Below are positions 10,375-19,613 of a stretch of DNA of 64,000 nucleotides, in pieces. Position 1 is the stretch's first letter. The number at the start of each line of letters is the position of its first letter. This DNA is from Pectobacterium sp. PL152 (GTDB taxonomy: Bacteria > Pseudomonadota > Gammaproteobacteria > Enterobacterales > Enterobacteriaceae): the NCBI GenBank assembly GCA_021907015.1, contig CP091064.1, forward strand, positions 372,001-436,000. Direction: 5' to 3'. The translations under genes were made by a program, and so were the position numbers. The notes under the pieces are model-generated. The model saw only the letters and a list, made by a program, of their open reading frames with translations, did not search any database and was not told the origin of the DNA.

Positions 10375-11166
10375 TCATGAAAGTAGCAGCTTTATCGTAT
10401 TGAGTACCCCATCGTCGTCATTGCTACGGGCAACAAAGTTCGCCGCGGCTTTGGTTTCCTCAAACGCATTGCGCATCGCAAAGCTGTAAGCCCCGCGACC
10501 CATTAACTCAATATCATTATAGCCGTCGCCGAACACCATCGTTTCCTCTGCCGTCACCGCCAATTTGTCCTGCAGGATGTCTACGGTGTGCCCTTTGTGC
10601 ACGCCGACATTAGCAATATCGATCCAGGCCGCTTCAGAGACCACAATATAGACATGGTCGTGAAAGGCATCGAGATACTTCGCCGTCTCATGACAGTGCC
10701 CTTCCGGGTCATAAACCGTGATTTTCACAAAATCATCGGTCACGGTGGCAAAACTGGAGATCAGCGTTACGTTGGTGTACGACTTCTTTACCTTTTCCAG
10801 TAAAGCCGAGTCGATCGTTTCCTTGACCATTGCGCCATGTGGGGTACAACCGATGACCACGTGCCGATCGTCTACACTTTCCAGCACGCCAATCAGGCTC
10901 AAGGCCAGACGGTTTTTGATAAGCGATTGGTAAACGTACTCTCCCTGATATTTGATGCGCGTCGCGCTATCTCCCAGAATCCAGATGTCTTTTGCAGCAT
11001 CACCAAAAAGCGCTTCGACCCGCTCGCACTGCTTACCCGTGCAGGCAGCAAACTGCACGCCCTTGTTTTTCATTAACGCATAAACCTCAGCAAACAGGGT
11101 CCTGTTGTAATCGCCATCGCTGTGAAGAAACGTGCCGTCCAGATCGGTAATTACCAACTTGATCAT
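10375..11166 (-). CDS. Cof-type HAD-superfamily phosphatase
   Basis: A 263-residue cytoplasmic hydrolase of the haloacid dehalogenase fold with a type IIB cap. Motif I is ITDLDGTFL (nucleophile and acid/base Asp), motif II is AACTGKQ, and motif IV is VFGDGYNDIELM. Enterobacterial members dephosphorylate sugar phosphates, flavin or pyridoxal phosphates with broad specificity; the true substrate here is unknown. The start has a strong AAGGGGGAG site directly upstream. It converges on the DeoR regulator gene, an arrangement common for sugar-phosphate phosphatases. Confidence 0.85.
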   Translation of the reverse strand: MIKLVITDLDGTFLHSDGDYNRTLFAEVYALMKNKGVQFAACTGKQCERVEALFGDAAKDIWILGDSATRIKYQGEYVYQSLIKNRLALSLIGVLESVDDRHVVIGCTPHGAMVKETIDSALLEKVKKSYTNVTLISSFATVTDDFVKITVYDPEGHCHETAKYLDAFHDHVYIVVSEAAWIDIANVGVHKGHTVDILQDKLAVTAEETMVFGDGYNDIELMGRGAYSFAMRNAFEETKAAANFVARSNDDDGVLNTIKLLLS

Positions 11167-11548
11167 TCCACTCCCCCTTTCAGATTGTACGTATACAGAT
11201 AGCCGTGAGTCAGGCTGTAACAGCCTGCCTGAACCAAGAAAATATCGATTTTGTGCGGTGTGTTAGACGATTGACGCGGTGATGCAACGCCAATGCTCGA
11301 TCTAGCTCGATAAAAAGTAAAACACACCCAAAGAGCACGTAGCGCACGATGAGGATCACGTTACGCCAGATTCATTGAGATATTACGCGAGGATTAGCAT
11401 AGCACTTATTGACAACAAGCAACAAGAAGCAAAATCAATCAATAATGAGCACAAAAGGAATAAAACCGTGGCAGAACCGCCAACGATCTTCGCAACAGTT
11501 AAATATCCAACCGAGATCATGTTATTCACATTTCATTAAATCCCACCG
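11167..11548. other. Intergenic region before symporter promoter
   Basis: A 380-base gap, AT-rich toward its right end, with no convincing open frame. It must contain the promoter of the HAD gene on the minus strand. I see no terminator, repeat or RNA motif I can name. Confidence 0.4.
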
Positions 11549-11554
11549 TTGACA
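11549..11554 (+). promoter_or_regulatory. Candidate -35 element of symporter gene
   Basis: A consensus TTGACA lies 19 bases before a perfect 22-bp inverted repeat. A -10 element at normal spacing (TATTCA near 11572) would fall inside the left arm, so a protein bound to the repeat would block the promoter. Confidence 0.45.
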
Positions 11555-11567
11555 ATATTACTGTAAC

Positions 11568-11619
11568 GCCATATTCATATGTACGGACAGGTTAAAATGT
11601 CCGTACATATGAATATGGC
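11568..11619. repeat. Perfect 22-bp inverted repeat upstream of symporter
   Basis: The left arm is 11568-11589 (begins GCCATATTCATATG) and the right arm 11598-11619 (ends CATATGAATATGGC). The arms are exact complements around the 8-base spacer GGTTAAAA. There is no T tract, so it is not an ordinary terminator. It lies 154 bases before the symporter start and covers the likely -10 region. A large operator or a leader RNA hairpin are the main possibilities. Confidence 0.85.
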
Positions 11620-11772
11620 AGCGGCTACGACACATGACTCATCACGCGGGTTGTATCGCTAAAAATAAAAAAATCTTGTTAGTTCATGTCGTTAGGGACA
11701 TTCACTGCATGATGGCGAGTTTTGCTGGTTCAGCCTTTATCCGTACTGTTCAACCTACAAGAGATCAACACT

Positions 11773-13068
11773 ATGTCGACAAAAACACCTATCTGGAAAG
11801 GTCTGACATTTCAGGTTCTGGCCGCGATGGCTCTGGGCATTGCCCTCGGTTTTGCCGCGCCGGAATTGGCCGCAAAGTTTAAAATCCTCGGTGACATCTT
11901 TCTAAAACTCATCAAAACCGCCGTCGCACCGCTCATCTTTTTTACGGTGGTACACGGCATCGCCTCCGCTGGGGATATCAAGAAAGTAGGAAAAATCGGC
12001 GTGCGTGCGCTGATCTATTTTGAGCTGGTGTCTACCTTCGCACTCGCACTCGGTCTCGGCTGGGCAAACATCATTGATATCGGTTCAGGCATTCATGCCG
12101 GGAGTATCAGCCAGACGGCTACCGCCGCCGTTGACTCTGCGATAGCAAAAGGCCACATGCCTACCACCACCATGGATTTTATCTACGGTATTTTCCCTGA
12201 TAACTTCATCGGCGCCTTTGCTGGCGGGCAGCTCTTGCAGGTACTGGTGGTCTCACTGATTTTCGGTTTCGCTTTACTTGCGCTCCCTCACGAAAAACGC
12301 AACGTGATTGAAAATGGCATGAACCGTATCTCAGAGTGCTTCTTCGAGTTCATCAATTTAATCATGAAATTAGCCCCGATTGGTGCTTTCGGTTCCGTAG
12401 CGTACGCCGTAGGAAGTAACGGCAGCAGCGTGCTGCTTTCGTTACTGAATCTGGTATTGATGTTTTATGCCGCCGCCGCCTTTTTCATCATTGTTATCCT
12501 GGGCGCTATCTGCCGATTTGCCGGGTTCAGCCTGACTCGCTTTCTTAAATACATCCGCGATGAGATCGTCATCGTGCTGGGTACGGCCTCGTCCGAAAGT
12601 GCCTTACCTCGGCTGTTACAGAAACTGGAACGTTTTGGTTGTTCACGCCAAAGTGTGGGGCTGATTCTCCCGACAGGCTACGCATTTAACCTCGACGGCA
12701 CGAGTATTTACATGTCGATGTGTACGCTGTTTATCGCCAATGCCTATGGCGTCGACCTGAGCTGGCAACAGCAAATGGGCATCTTGCTCATCATGCTGGT
12801 GACATCAAAAGGCGCCGCAGCCGTCTCTGGTGGCAGCTTCGTGGTGTTCGCGGCAACGGTGGCAACGGTGGGTAATCTGCCGATAGAAGGACTGGCGTTA
12901 ATTTTCGGTGTCTATCGCTTTATGTCTATGGCGATTGCGTTGTGCAACACGATCGGAAACAGCGTGGCCACTATCATCGTTGCAAAATGGTGCGGTGAAT
13001 ATTCACCTCAGCCTGACAATGCACTGGCCAACACACGCCTCACTCAGGAGACCCGCCCCGCTCGCTAA
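11773..13068 (+). CDS. Dicarboxylate/amino acid:cation symporter (DctA/GltP family)
   Basis: A 431-residue inner-membrane carrier with about eight membrane segments and two re-entrant loops. Family motifs include KLIKTAVAPLIFFTVVHGI near the N-terminus, LGTASSESALPRLLQKLERF (HP1 region with the serine-rich tip), NLDGTSIYM in segment 7, and TSKGAAAVSGGSFVVFAAT (HP2). These carriers take up C4-dicarboxylates, glutamate or aspartate with protons or sodium. The start at 11773 (MSTKTPIWKGL) aligns with the DctA start; an in-frame ATG at 11722 adds 17 residues unlike the family. The exact substrate is not decidable here, and the regulation is likely unusual because of the inverted repeat upstream. 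Confidence 0.88.
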   Translation: MSTKTPIWKGLTFQVLAAMALGIALGFAAPELAAKFKILGDIFLKLIKTAVAPLIFFTVVHGIASAGDIKKVGKIGVRALIYFELVSTFALALGLGWANIIDIGSGIHAGSISQTATAAVDSAIAKGHMPTTTMDFIYGIFPDNFIGAFAGGQLLQVLVVSLIFGFALLALPHEKRNVIENGMNRISECFFEFINLIMKLAPIGAFGSVAYAVGSNGSSVLLSLLNLVLMFYAAAAFFIIVILGAICRFAGFSLTRFLKYIRDEIVIVLGTASSESALPRLLQKLERFGCSRQSVGLILPTGYAFNLDGTSIYMSMCTLFIANAYGVDLSWQQQMGILLIMLVTSKGAAAVSGGSFVVFAATVATVGNLPIEGLALIFGVYRFMSMAIALCNTIGNSVATIIVAKWCGEYSPQPDNALANTRLTQETRPAR

Positions 13069-13312
13069 TCGCAAGCCAAACGCGGCAAGAATGGAGCATT
13101 ACAGGTATCAGCCAGGACGACTCACAGGGATTCTGGCTGAATAGTTAACCTCAGGACGCAAATCCGGCTAAACATTCGGCACTTGGAAGAAGATGATAAA
13201 CAAAGCGCTTGCCACCAGCGTCGGAGCCGTCCATAATAGCGCCCATTCCAAACGCTGGAATGAAGAAAAGCATTCTAATCAAAATGTTACTGATTAAAAT
13301 GTTATCTACTGT

Positions 13313-13389
13313 ACGACCGTAGCTCAGTTGGTTAGAGCACCACCTTGACATGGTGGGGGTCGGTGGTTCGAGTCCACTCGGTCGTACCA
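13313..13389 (+). tRNA. tRNA-Val (anticodon GAC)
   Basis: The 77-base cloverleaf is complete with encoded CCA. The acceptor stem is ACGACCG with CGGTCGT, and the anticodon arm is CCACC-TTGACAT-GGTGG with anticodon GAC (Val). The T arm contains GGTTCGAGTCC. It is very close to E. coli tRNA-Val2 except for a compensated acceptor stem. It is a single gene with no neighbouring tRNA. Confidence 0.96.
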
Positions 13390-13529
13390 ATTCATGTTCT
13401 ATAGATATGTTTTTATATCTATTCGTCTCCTGCAGTAAAAAAAGCGAAGAATTATTCAAATCCAATAATGCTCAAGTAAATATTTGGGTTCATTTGAATA
13501 CAATTGGCTTAATTTCACGCTTTTCACTG

Positions 13530-14532
13530 TCAAGTAACGTTCCTCTCACCAATCGAACTCATTGAGTTTTCCCATAAGAGAAATATCATTTCATTAATTT
13601 GATTCTTTTTTTTTATAAAAGGCTTATTAAGCAATAATTTTTCTATCAGAAAATCAATGAATTTTCGCACTCGAACTGGCATGTAACGATGAGCTGGGTA
13701 CATCACTGACATCAACCCACGCCTGCCACCATAGTCTTTTAAAACAACCTTCAGGCTCCCTTCCTGCAAGTCACGTTCCACAACATAGAAATACGTTTGG
13801 GTTATTCCTGCGCCTTGCCGGGCCAGAGATACCGGACCAAGAACATCGCCATGACAATGAGTACGACCAGGCAGGGACATCTCTACATCCTTGCCTTCCA
13901 GACGAAATCTCCAGGGCACAATACGTCCCGTTCTGGGTAGAGAATGATAGACATTGATGTTTTTCCAAATCATCCAATGACTGCGGCATCCCAAATTTCT
14001 GGAGATATCTTGGCGTTGCGACGACAACTAACTCCGGCCTTTCCAACGGCCGCGCGATTAATCCAGAGTCGGGCGCTTCCCACTTCTTATCACAAAATCA
14101 AAATCTCTAGCGATGAGATCAGCATTATCGTTCTCTATGTGAGCCACTATTTCAACATCTGGATTTTTCTCCTGGAACTCAGCGATGAGAGGAATGATTC
14201 GATAATGCCCGTACGACGTTGGCATACTCAACGAGATTCGTCCTTTCAATGATTCCAGCTCGCCATGAAGAGCAAGTTCCCCGACGCCAGGCTGTCCATT
14301 GCGATCCTGCACTGTTGGTAATACCGTTGCCCACTCTCAGTGAGACGCACATGGCGAGTAGAGCGTACAAATAGCGAAGCACCAAGTTTTTCCTCAAGGC
14401 GGCTCATCGCACGACTCACTGCTGCTGGGGTCAAACCTGCTATCTTGGCAGCTTGAGTAAAGCCATTCCTTTCAGCGACCAGGCAAAAACGCCGATAGTG
14501 CCAATGCTGATGTCATCAAGCGATCTGTTCAT
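13530..14532 (-). CDS. LysR-family regulator divergent from GST gene (four frame breaks)
   Basis: The pieces in three frames join into one LysR-type regulator of about 300 residues. It begins MNRSLDDISIGTIGVF. The helix-turn-helix is GFTQAAKIAGLTPAAVSRAM and the linker RLEEKLGASLFVRSTRHVRL, followed by the periplasmic-binding-like effector domain (GRISLSMPTSYGHYRIIPLI onward). Breaks lie in the A5 run at 14486-14490, the C4 run at 14279-14282, the G3 run at 14071-14073 and near 13940. A run of nine A/T bases near the end may also hide the true stop. It is divergent from a glutathione S-transferase gene, its likely target. It could be a real pseudogene, but the wider pattern favours sequencing indels. 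Confidence 0.7.
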
Positions 14533-14701
14533 TACCACCCATAATGTAAAAAGTGAAATTCACGGTGAATAGTACAAATTGAATCCTCATGAGCAGATAA
14601 TTCTTAGGCAAACTGGATTCGGTAATTTTTAAATCTTGAAAGCCCTTCGCAAGGTTTTTCCATTGCACTTTCAAAAAACCAATAAATAGGATTCATTTAA
14701 T

Positions 14702-15307
14702 ATGAAACTCTACTATTCACCCGGGGCTTGCTCACTCGCTCCACATATCATTTCTCAGGAAATTGGCCTTCATCTTGATCTGGTTCAGGTGGATACCCAC
14801 AGCCATAAACTGGTCAATGGCGCAGATTTTTTCCTCATCAATCCCAAAGGTTATGTGCCTTTGCTTGAAATGGAAAATGGTGAAACGCTTTCCGAAGGGC
14901 CGGTGATTTGCCAATATCTGGCCAATTTGACCCCTGACTCCAGTCTGTTACCTGTTGATGGATCGCTTGCACGCTATCGCGTCCTGGAATGGCAAAGCTA
15001 TATCTCATCCGAGATCCACAAATCATTCATCCCATTGTTCCATCCTGGGGTAGACGTCAGTAGCAAGAACATTTTTGCTGAATCATTGCTCAAGAAATTC
15101 AAGTGGATTTCCGAAAACCTGAGTGATCAAGAATATCTGACAGGTAACACTTTTACCATTGCAGATGCCTACCTGTACGCTGTCACCCGCTGGGCTGCCT
15201 GGGTTAATCTGGATCTCTCTGGTCTTGATCCGTTACAAGCGTTCATGACGCGTGTCACCAAGCGACCAGCGGTAGAGCGCGCACTGCGCACAGAAGGCCT
15301 TCTGTAA
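14702..15307 (+). CDS. Glutathione S-transferase, beta-class-like
   Basis: A 201-residue protein, the usual size for bacterial GSTs. The N-terminal thioredoxin-like domain starts MKLYYSPGACSLAPHI, where Cys10 is the position of the catalytic-site cysteine of beta-class enzymes. The cis-Pro glutathione-binding motif NPKGYVPLLE follows, then SEGPVICQYL. The alpha-helical C-terminal domain has the N-capping Asp of TIADAYLYAVTRW. Such enzymes conjugate glutathione to electrophiles in the cytoplasm. The frame is intact. Transcription from the shared 170-base region with the LysR gene suggests induction by the LysR effector. Confidence 0.9.
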   Translation: MKLYYSPGACSLAPHIISQEIGLHLDLVQVDTHSHKLVNGADFFLINPKGYVPLLEMENGETLSEGPVICQYLANLTPDSSLLPVDGSLARYRVLEWQSYISSEIHKSFIPLFHPGVDVSSKNIFAESLLKKFKWISENLSDQEYLTGNTFTIADAYLYAVTRWAAWVNLDLSGLDPLQAFMTRVTKRPAVERALRTEGLL

Positions 15308-15562
15308 GGAGCAGGGACTTCCCCTTTAGAAACCGTATCAGGAAAACGCTTCACAAGCATCTAGCTATCAGGGATTTCGCATGATATAAGTGCGGCGTCG
15401 AAAATAGAGTAGCAGGGTGGTGTCTCCTGCGTCTGGCCGCTCCGCTCGGTCAGATTCTACATAAAGCCTCGGCCTCTTTGGGAATATTGTTCCAGGGATG
15501 GCCTGGGGCAATATTCCACTCTCCCCAGCGCTTCCCTGTATCGTCTGACAGGAGATTCGTTC

Positions 15563-15898
15563 ATGAGTGCAGTAAGTATTGCCAACGTCTTAGTATGGGG
15601 ATTGACCGCTTTCTTTCTGGTTGGTGCCATCGTCAATTTCCGATGCCCGCCATCCATCCACGATGATTACACCCGCTGGGGTTACCCGGCTTGGTTTCAC
15701 CGCATCACTGGGGTGCTCGAACTGCTTGCCGCCGCGTTTATTGGTTTTTCGTCCACGCGTTGGGCAGGTTTGGCTTTGGGTGTCGTAGTTATGGTGGCAG
15801 CGCTTGCAACAGTGCTATGGCATCGAGAGATTACACGTGTTGGAGCACCTGCCGTGATCTTGGCACTGCTCGCTTGCACGGCCTGGGCCATATACTGA
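15563..15898 (+). CDS. Small DoxX-like membrane protein
   Basis: A 111-residue protein with four hydrophobic segments (for example VLVWGLTAFFLVGAIVNF, AGLALGVVVMVAALATVLW and APAVILALLACTAWAIY) and the pattern of DoxX-like small membrane proteins: a charged loop WGYPAWFHRITGVLELLAAA after the first segment. GGAG precedes the ATG. Function is unknown; relatives are linked to redox or detoxification operons, which would fit the preceding GST gene, although 255 bases separate them. Confidence 0.65.
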   Translation: MSAVSIANVLVWGLTAFFLVGAIVNFRCPPSIHDDYTRWGYPAWFHRITGVLELLAAAFIGFSSTRWAGLALGVVVMVAALATVLWHREITRVGAPAVILALLACTAWAIY

Positions 15899-16062
15899 CC
15901 CCTTCTCAAGAAAATTTATCATGCTAAAAAGAGAACACGAATAGCCCGACACCAGAATGGTACACGTCCGTCGACAAGTTCCTGCCTTGGAGCGTGGCGT
16001 TGGGCGTCATTTCAGACTGGGACAGGCTTTTTGGGCACTAACCTGCAAATCTGAATAGCGCC

Positions 16063-16695
16063 CTACTGGCCGCGCGTTTCCAGATACAACACCGTGGCGG
16101 CGACGCGGGAGCGTACGTTTAGCTTGCGCAGCATGTTGCGGATATGCACTTTTACCGTCTCTTCTGAGATATACAGCACACTTGCGATTTGCTTGTTGGA
16201 TAATCCTGACGCCACTTCCTGCAGCACATCCAGTTCGCGCTCCGTCAATACGGTAAAAGGCGACGGTGTTTCCTGTATGGCGATACGGTGGCGTAGCACG
16301 TCCCTGACTTGCTCGCTGAAAGCATCACTGCTGCGAATGGCATCCAATAAGTGTTCCGGGGCACTGTCCTTAAGCAGATAGCCATCGGCCCCCGCGTCCA
16401 TCAGCGCATAAATATCGCTGGGCGCATCGGAGACCGTCAGCACGATGACGCGGGCGCAAATCCCATCGCGCCGCAGCGCGTGAAGCGTATCCAGCCCGCT
16501 CAATCCTTTCATGTTGAGATCGAGCAAGATGATATCGGGAGAATCCCGGTTCGCGAGGCTCAACGCCTCCATGCCGTTACTGGCTTCCCCTATCGCGTCA
16601 AAGATGGCATCGGTTGCCAGTAGCTGACGGATTCCCCGGCGCATAAGCGGATGATCGTCGACGATCAGCACACGATAAGATGGTTTTTCTGACAT
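16063..16695 (-). CDS. narP: Nitrate/nitrite response regulator NarP
   Basis: A 210-residue response regulator. The receiver domain has VLIVDDHPLMRRGIRQLL at the start, the phosphorylated Asp in ILLDLNMKGLSGLDTL near residue 57, and the Lys of GYLLKDSAPE. The LuxR-type DNA-binding domain (ELDVLQEVASGLSNKQIASV) forms the C-terminus. Similarity to E. coli NarP is high along the whole length. The start at 16695 (MSEKPSY) is preferred because GGGG lies six bases before it. It is next to narQ, and both adjoin the nap operon, its expected main target. Phospho-NarP activates nap and nrf and is active on nitrate and nitrite. Confidence 0.95.
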   Translation of the reverse strand: MSEKPSYRVLIVDDHPLMRRGIRQLLATDAIFDAIGEASNGMEALSLANRDSPDIILLDLNMKGLSGLDTLHALRRDGICARVIVLTVSDAPSDIYALMDAGADGYLLKDSAPEHLLDAIRSSDAFSEQVRDVLRHRIAIQETPSPFTVLTERELDVLQEVASGLSNKQIASVLYISEETVKVHIRNMLRKLNVRSRVAATVLYLETRGQ

Positions 16696-16750
16696 GCCCA
16701 GCCCCAATGTAATATGGATCTTATTATTTTATTTATGATTATCTATGATT

Positions 16751-16802
16751 TATCCCCGTCATACTTCAAGCGTGCTGCTTCCACTCGACTTATTCCGGGT
16801 AG
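16751..16802. repeat. Internally deleted ERIC-like element at narQ 3' end
   Basis: CCGTCATACTTCAAG at the left and a degenerate ACTCGACTTATTCCGGGTA at the right look like the two termini of the ERIC-type repeat seen complete at 52221-52345, with the middle missing. The stop codon and last residues of narQ (encoded at 16790-16802) lie inside it. Confidence 0.55.
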
Positions 16803-18508
16803 AGAGTGTTCGTGTTCTCGCGTTCACGCGCTGCCGTTGGCGTCGAAAAACAGACGCTAACCTGCGTTCCCCCTTCAGGATGGAGGCCGATAGAGAGCTT
16901 TCCACCTAACCGTTCGGCACGCTCCTGCATAATATTTAAACCGTAGTGTCCTGCCGGTTCCTCCTGATTGATAATGCCACAGCCGTTATCACGAATATCC
17001 ACACAATGACGGCCATCAGGCTGTGTCCGACAGTTAACGGTAATTGCCGTCGCCTGCGCGTGTTTAATGGCGTTCAGCACCGCTTCACGGATGATTTGCA
17101 GCAAGTGAACCTGCTGTGAGGCATCCAGCGCTTGCGTAGGAATCCGGCAATCAATCGTGATTGCCGCCGGAGTCTGCGCACGCAGCGGCGCAATCATTTC
17201 CTGCATTGCCGCAGGCAAATCGGCCTGTTGCAGCGTCAGTCGGAACGTACCCAGCAGTTCCCGCAGTTGGCGATAAGCATCACTGAGCGCCTGTTCAAAA
17301 TCGGTGATAATCTGTCGAGCCTGCGCATTTTCTTCCGCGACCGCACGCTTTAACAGCGTCATCTGGATATTCAGATAAGAAAGCACCTGAGCCAGAGAGT
17401 CATGCAGTTCACGCGCGATGGTGGCGCGTTCTTCCATCAGTAATAGCTGCTGGTAGTGCTTCTGCGCCTGATTAAAATAGAGGCCGCGACCCAGCATATT
17501 GGCAACGCTTTCCATCAGCTGCGCCGACGGCTGCTGCGTTGATGCCTGCCAGCGCAGTTGACCAAACTCAACCTCTTGCAAACGGATGGGCAAGGTCTGC
17601 CACGCAGCCTGTTCATCCGGCTGGCCTTCACATAACAGCCAATTCTCTCCTACCCGCATTTCCAGACAGCCGACCGTTTCATAGCGGCGCACAATTTGCA
17701 GAATCTGCTGAAAGCAATGCCTGTCGATGGTGCTGACATTCATCGCCTGAGAGCAGTTGTACAGCACCTTCAGCATGCGGTTCACTTCCTGCAAACGCAG
17801 CGTTTTCTGCCGTACCTTGTCTTCCAGAGAACGATAAAGCTTTTGCAGTTCATCCGTCATGCTACTGAAGGTTTGCGCCAGTAAGCCCAGTTCGTTAGGC
17901 AGATTGACGTCCAGTCGCGAATGAGTAAAACGTCCCTTTTCAATAGACGCACAGGCCGCCATGAGCTTATTCAACGGCACCACCACCTGACGACGGATGC
18001 GGCGCAGCGTAAAGAAGATCAGTATATAGATAGTGATCGAACCAATTATTGATGTCACAACAACTATCATCATCTTGCGTTCAGAATAGTGCTGCAACGC
18101 CAGCACAAAGAGATCGATCTGCGTGACATAGCGAACAATGTTGTCCTGATACCACGCCCGATCCCCCGCGTTCAGGCGCTCATCCATCGTTTTCCAGCTT
18201 TGCAACAGCGCAGCGTAGCGATCGCGCACATCGCGCGGCACATACCAGCGATCTAACAGGTGAAAAACCGGGGAATCCAGCGTTTGCGCATAAAGGCGGC
18301 GATGCGATGCTAATTCTGCGCGATCGCCCTGTAGGTCATACCCCATACGATAGCTTTGCATACGCATGGAGCCAGCAACGTTGATCGCCTCAGCATCGCG
18401 TAAACCGCTGGCCAACGTTAGTAGTGCAATGCCGGTCGTCAGGAATGAAAGCAGCGCGATATAAAAAAACGCGCGAGCCAGGCTGGTAGAAACAGGACGT
18501 TTAACCAT
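16790..18508 (-). CDS. narQ: Nitrate/nitrite sensor histidine kinase NarQ
   Basis: A 572-residue inner-membrane kinase. Membrane segment 1 is near residues 10-32. The ligand-binding P-box is AEAINVAGSMRMQSYRM, the second membrane segment is about residues 145-165 (VVTSIIGSITIYILIFF), and a HAMP region follows. The phospho-accepting His is in MEERATIARELHDSLAQVLS, and the ATPase domain has IREAVLNAIKHA, DNGCGI and GHYGLNIMQERAERLGG. Similarity to E. coli NarQ is close throughout. The start at 18508 (MVKRPVS) matches NarQ. It should phosphorylate NarP in response to nitrate or nitrite. The last few residues are encoded in a repeat remnant. Confidence 0.95.
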   Translation of the reverse strand: MVKRPVSTSLARAFFYIALLSFLTTGIALLTLASGLRDAEAINVAGSMRMQSYRMGYDLQGDRAELASHRRLYAQTLDSPVFHLLDRWYVPRDVRDRYAALLQSWKTMDERLNAGDRAWYQDNIVRYVTQIDLFVLALQHYSERKMMIVVVTSIIGSITIYILIFFTLRRIRRQVVVPLNKLMAACASIEKGRFTHSRLDVNLPNELGLLAQTFSSMTDELQKLYRSLEDKVRQKTLRLQEVNRMLKVLYNCSQAMNVSTIDRHCFQQILQIVRRYETVGCLEMRVGENWLLCEGQPDEQAAWQTLPIRLQEVEFGQLRWQASTQQPSAQLMESVANMLGRGLYFNQAQKHYQQLLLMEERATIARELHDSLAQVLSYLNIQMTLLKRAVAEENAQARQIITDFEQALSDAYRQLRELLGTFRLTLQQADLPAAMQEMIAPLRAQTPAAITIDCRIPTQALDASQQVHLLQIIREAVLNAIKHAQATAITVNCRTQPDGRHCVDIRDNGCGIINQEEPAGHYGLNIMQERAERLGGKLSIGLHPEGGTQVSVCFSTPTAARERENTNTLYPE

Positions 18509-18629
18509 CACAACGAGCAATCCCCTTTAACGTCATACCTACTCTAAATAAGTAGAGCAGCATCTCAGCGCCACTATCGCGATCCCCATCCGAACAGGCA
18601 AGCCAATGAGACGCGAATCCCACATAAGC

Positions 18630-18694
18630 TTGATCCGGCACCACCATTTACCTCTAAAGGGTGATTATCGCATACAGCCTAAGAGGAATAGTGT
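18630..18694 (+). promoter_or_regulatory. napF promoter with Fnr and NarP sites
   Basis: A candidate -10 (TAGTGT, 18689-18694) predicts a start near 18701. A NarP 7-2-7 site, TACCTCT-AA-AGGGTGA (18649-18664), is centred at -44.5, and a half-strong Fnr site, TTGATCCGGCACCA (18630-18643), at -64.5. These are exactly the positions described for the E. coli napF promoter, which raises confidence despite the imperfect right half of the Fnr site. Confidence 0.7.
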
Positions 18695-18759
18695 AACCCC
18701 TACAAAAACAGCGTGTTTCTTATTGGATATTTCATTGCGTGCCAGAGCGACAAACTGCC

Positions 18760-19296
18760 ATGACTAACCTCTCCCGGCGTTCCCTACTGACTGGTGGCCT
18801 ACAGCGGGCAGACAACGCGTTGCGTCCGCCGTGGAGCGGCGTAGAAAGTCGGTTTCTGAGCCAGTGCATACGCTGTAACGCCTGCATTGATGCCTGCGAT
18901 TCGGGGATCATTCAACGCGGTTCGGGCGGTTTTCCCACCATCGATTTTCAGCGCGGCGAATGCACGTTCTGTTACGACTGCGCGCGAGCCTGTCCACAAG
19001 CGCTGTTCGCGGAGAGCCACACCCCGCCGTGGGAATACCACCTGACAATTCAGGACGCCTGTTTATCGCTGCATCAGGTGGAATGCCGCAGCTGTCAGGA
19101 TGCGTGTGACGCCGGGGCGATACGGTTTCATCCCGCCATTGGGCGCGTTGCCGCACCGACCATCGACAACGACGCCTGTACCACCTGTGGGGCCTGTATT
19201 TCCGGGTGCCCTGTCGGCGCTCTATCGATGAAAAAGATCACCGCGGGACATCACACCGCACCAACGCGTCTCCTGACGCAACAGGAAAACCGATGA
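18760..19296 (+). CDS. napF: Ferredoxin-type protein NapF
   Basis: A 178-residue cytoplasmic iron-sulfur protein thought to help mature NapA before export. It carries four cysteine clusters: CIRCNACIDACD, CTFCYDCARACP, CRSCQDACD and CTTCGACISGCP. The start at 18760 (MTNLSRRSLLTGG) aligns with E. coli NapF. An in-frame start at 18739 would add seven residues without support. It is the first gene of napFDAGHBC and its stop overlaps napD as ATGA. Confidence 0.93.
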   Translation: MTNLSRRSLLTGGLQRADNALRPPWSGVESRFLSQCIRCNACIDACDSGIIQRGSGGFPTIDFQRGECTFCYDCARACPQALFAESHTPPWEYHLTIQDACLSLHQVECRSCQDACDAGAIRFHPAIGRVAAPTIDNDACTTCGACISGCPVGALSMKKITAGHHTAPTRLLTQQENR

Positions 19297-19613
19297 GCAC
19301 AGTCTGGCATGTTTGCAGTGTAGTGGTTCACGTCAATACGGCACAGATGGCGGCCGTGGGCGAGGTATTAGCGACGCTGCCCAATGTCGAGGTGGGTGCC
19401 AGCGATAGCGATACCGGAAAAATGGCCGTGGTGCTGGAGTCAGATTCAGAAGACACGCTGTTAAAACAAATAGCATCAATACGCGACCTTACGGGCGTAC
19501 TGGCGGTTTCGCTGGTTTATCACCAGCTTGATGAGCCGTCTTGTGATGAACAGTCTTTTACTTTCGATGAACAACCTCTTGATCAACAAGCTCAGGGTGA
19601 GGAAATACCATGA
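19293..19613 (+). CDS. napD: NapA signal-peptide chaperone NapD
   Basis: A 106-residue cytoplasmic chaperone that binds the twin-arginine signal of NapA and holds back export until the molybdenum cofactor is inserted. The ferredoxin-like fold is indicated by the alternating pattern in [15 protein letters not shown] and [17 protein letters not shown]. The start at 19293 overlaps the napF stop by four bases, and its own stop overlaps the napA start in the same way. The C-terminal tail is acidic and Gln-rich. Confidence 0.93.
   Translation: MSTVWHVCSVVVHVNTAQMAAVGEVLATLPNVEVGASDSDTGKMAVVLESDSEDTLLKQIASIRDLTGVLAVSLVYHQLDEPSCDEQSFTFDEQPLDQQAQGEEIP

Noticed and set aside
13069..13312. Weak hairpin TCAGCCAG...CTGGCTGA near 13109-13141 as symporter terminator
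   Set aside because: Long loop and no T tract; not distinguishable from chance.
13313..15307. tRNA-Val followed by an AT-richer stretch with a broken regulator, suggestive of an integrated island
   Set aside because: No integrase, no direct repeat of the tRNA 3' end and no phage or plasmid genes were seen; the region is short and contains ordinary metabolic genes.
15900..16062. Possible short gene between the DoxX-like gene and narP
   Set aside because: No start with a ribosome-binding site and no coding-like frame; left as intergenic.
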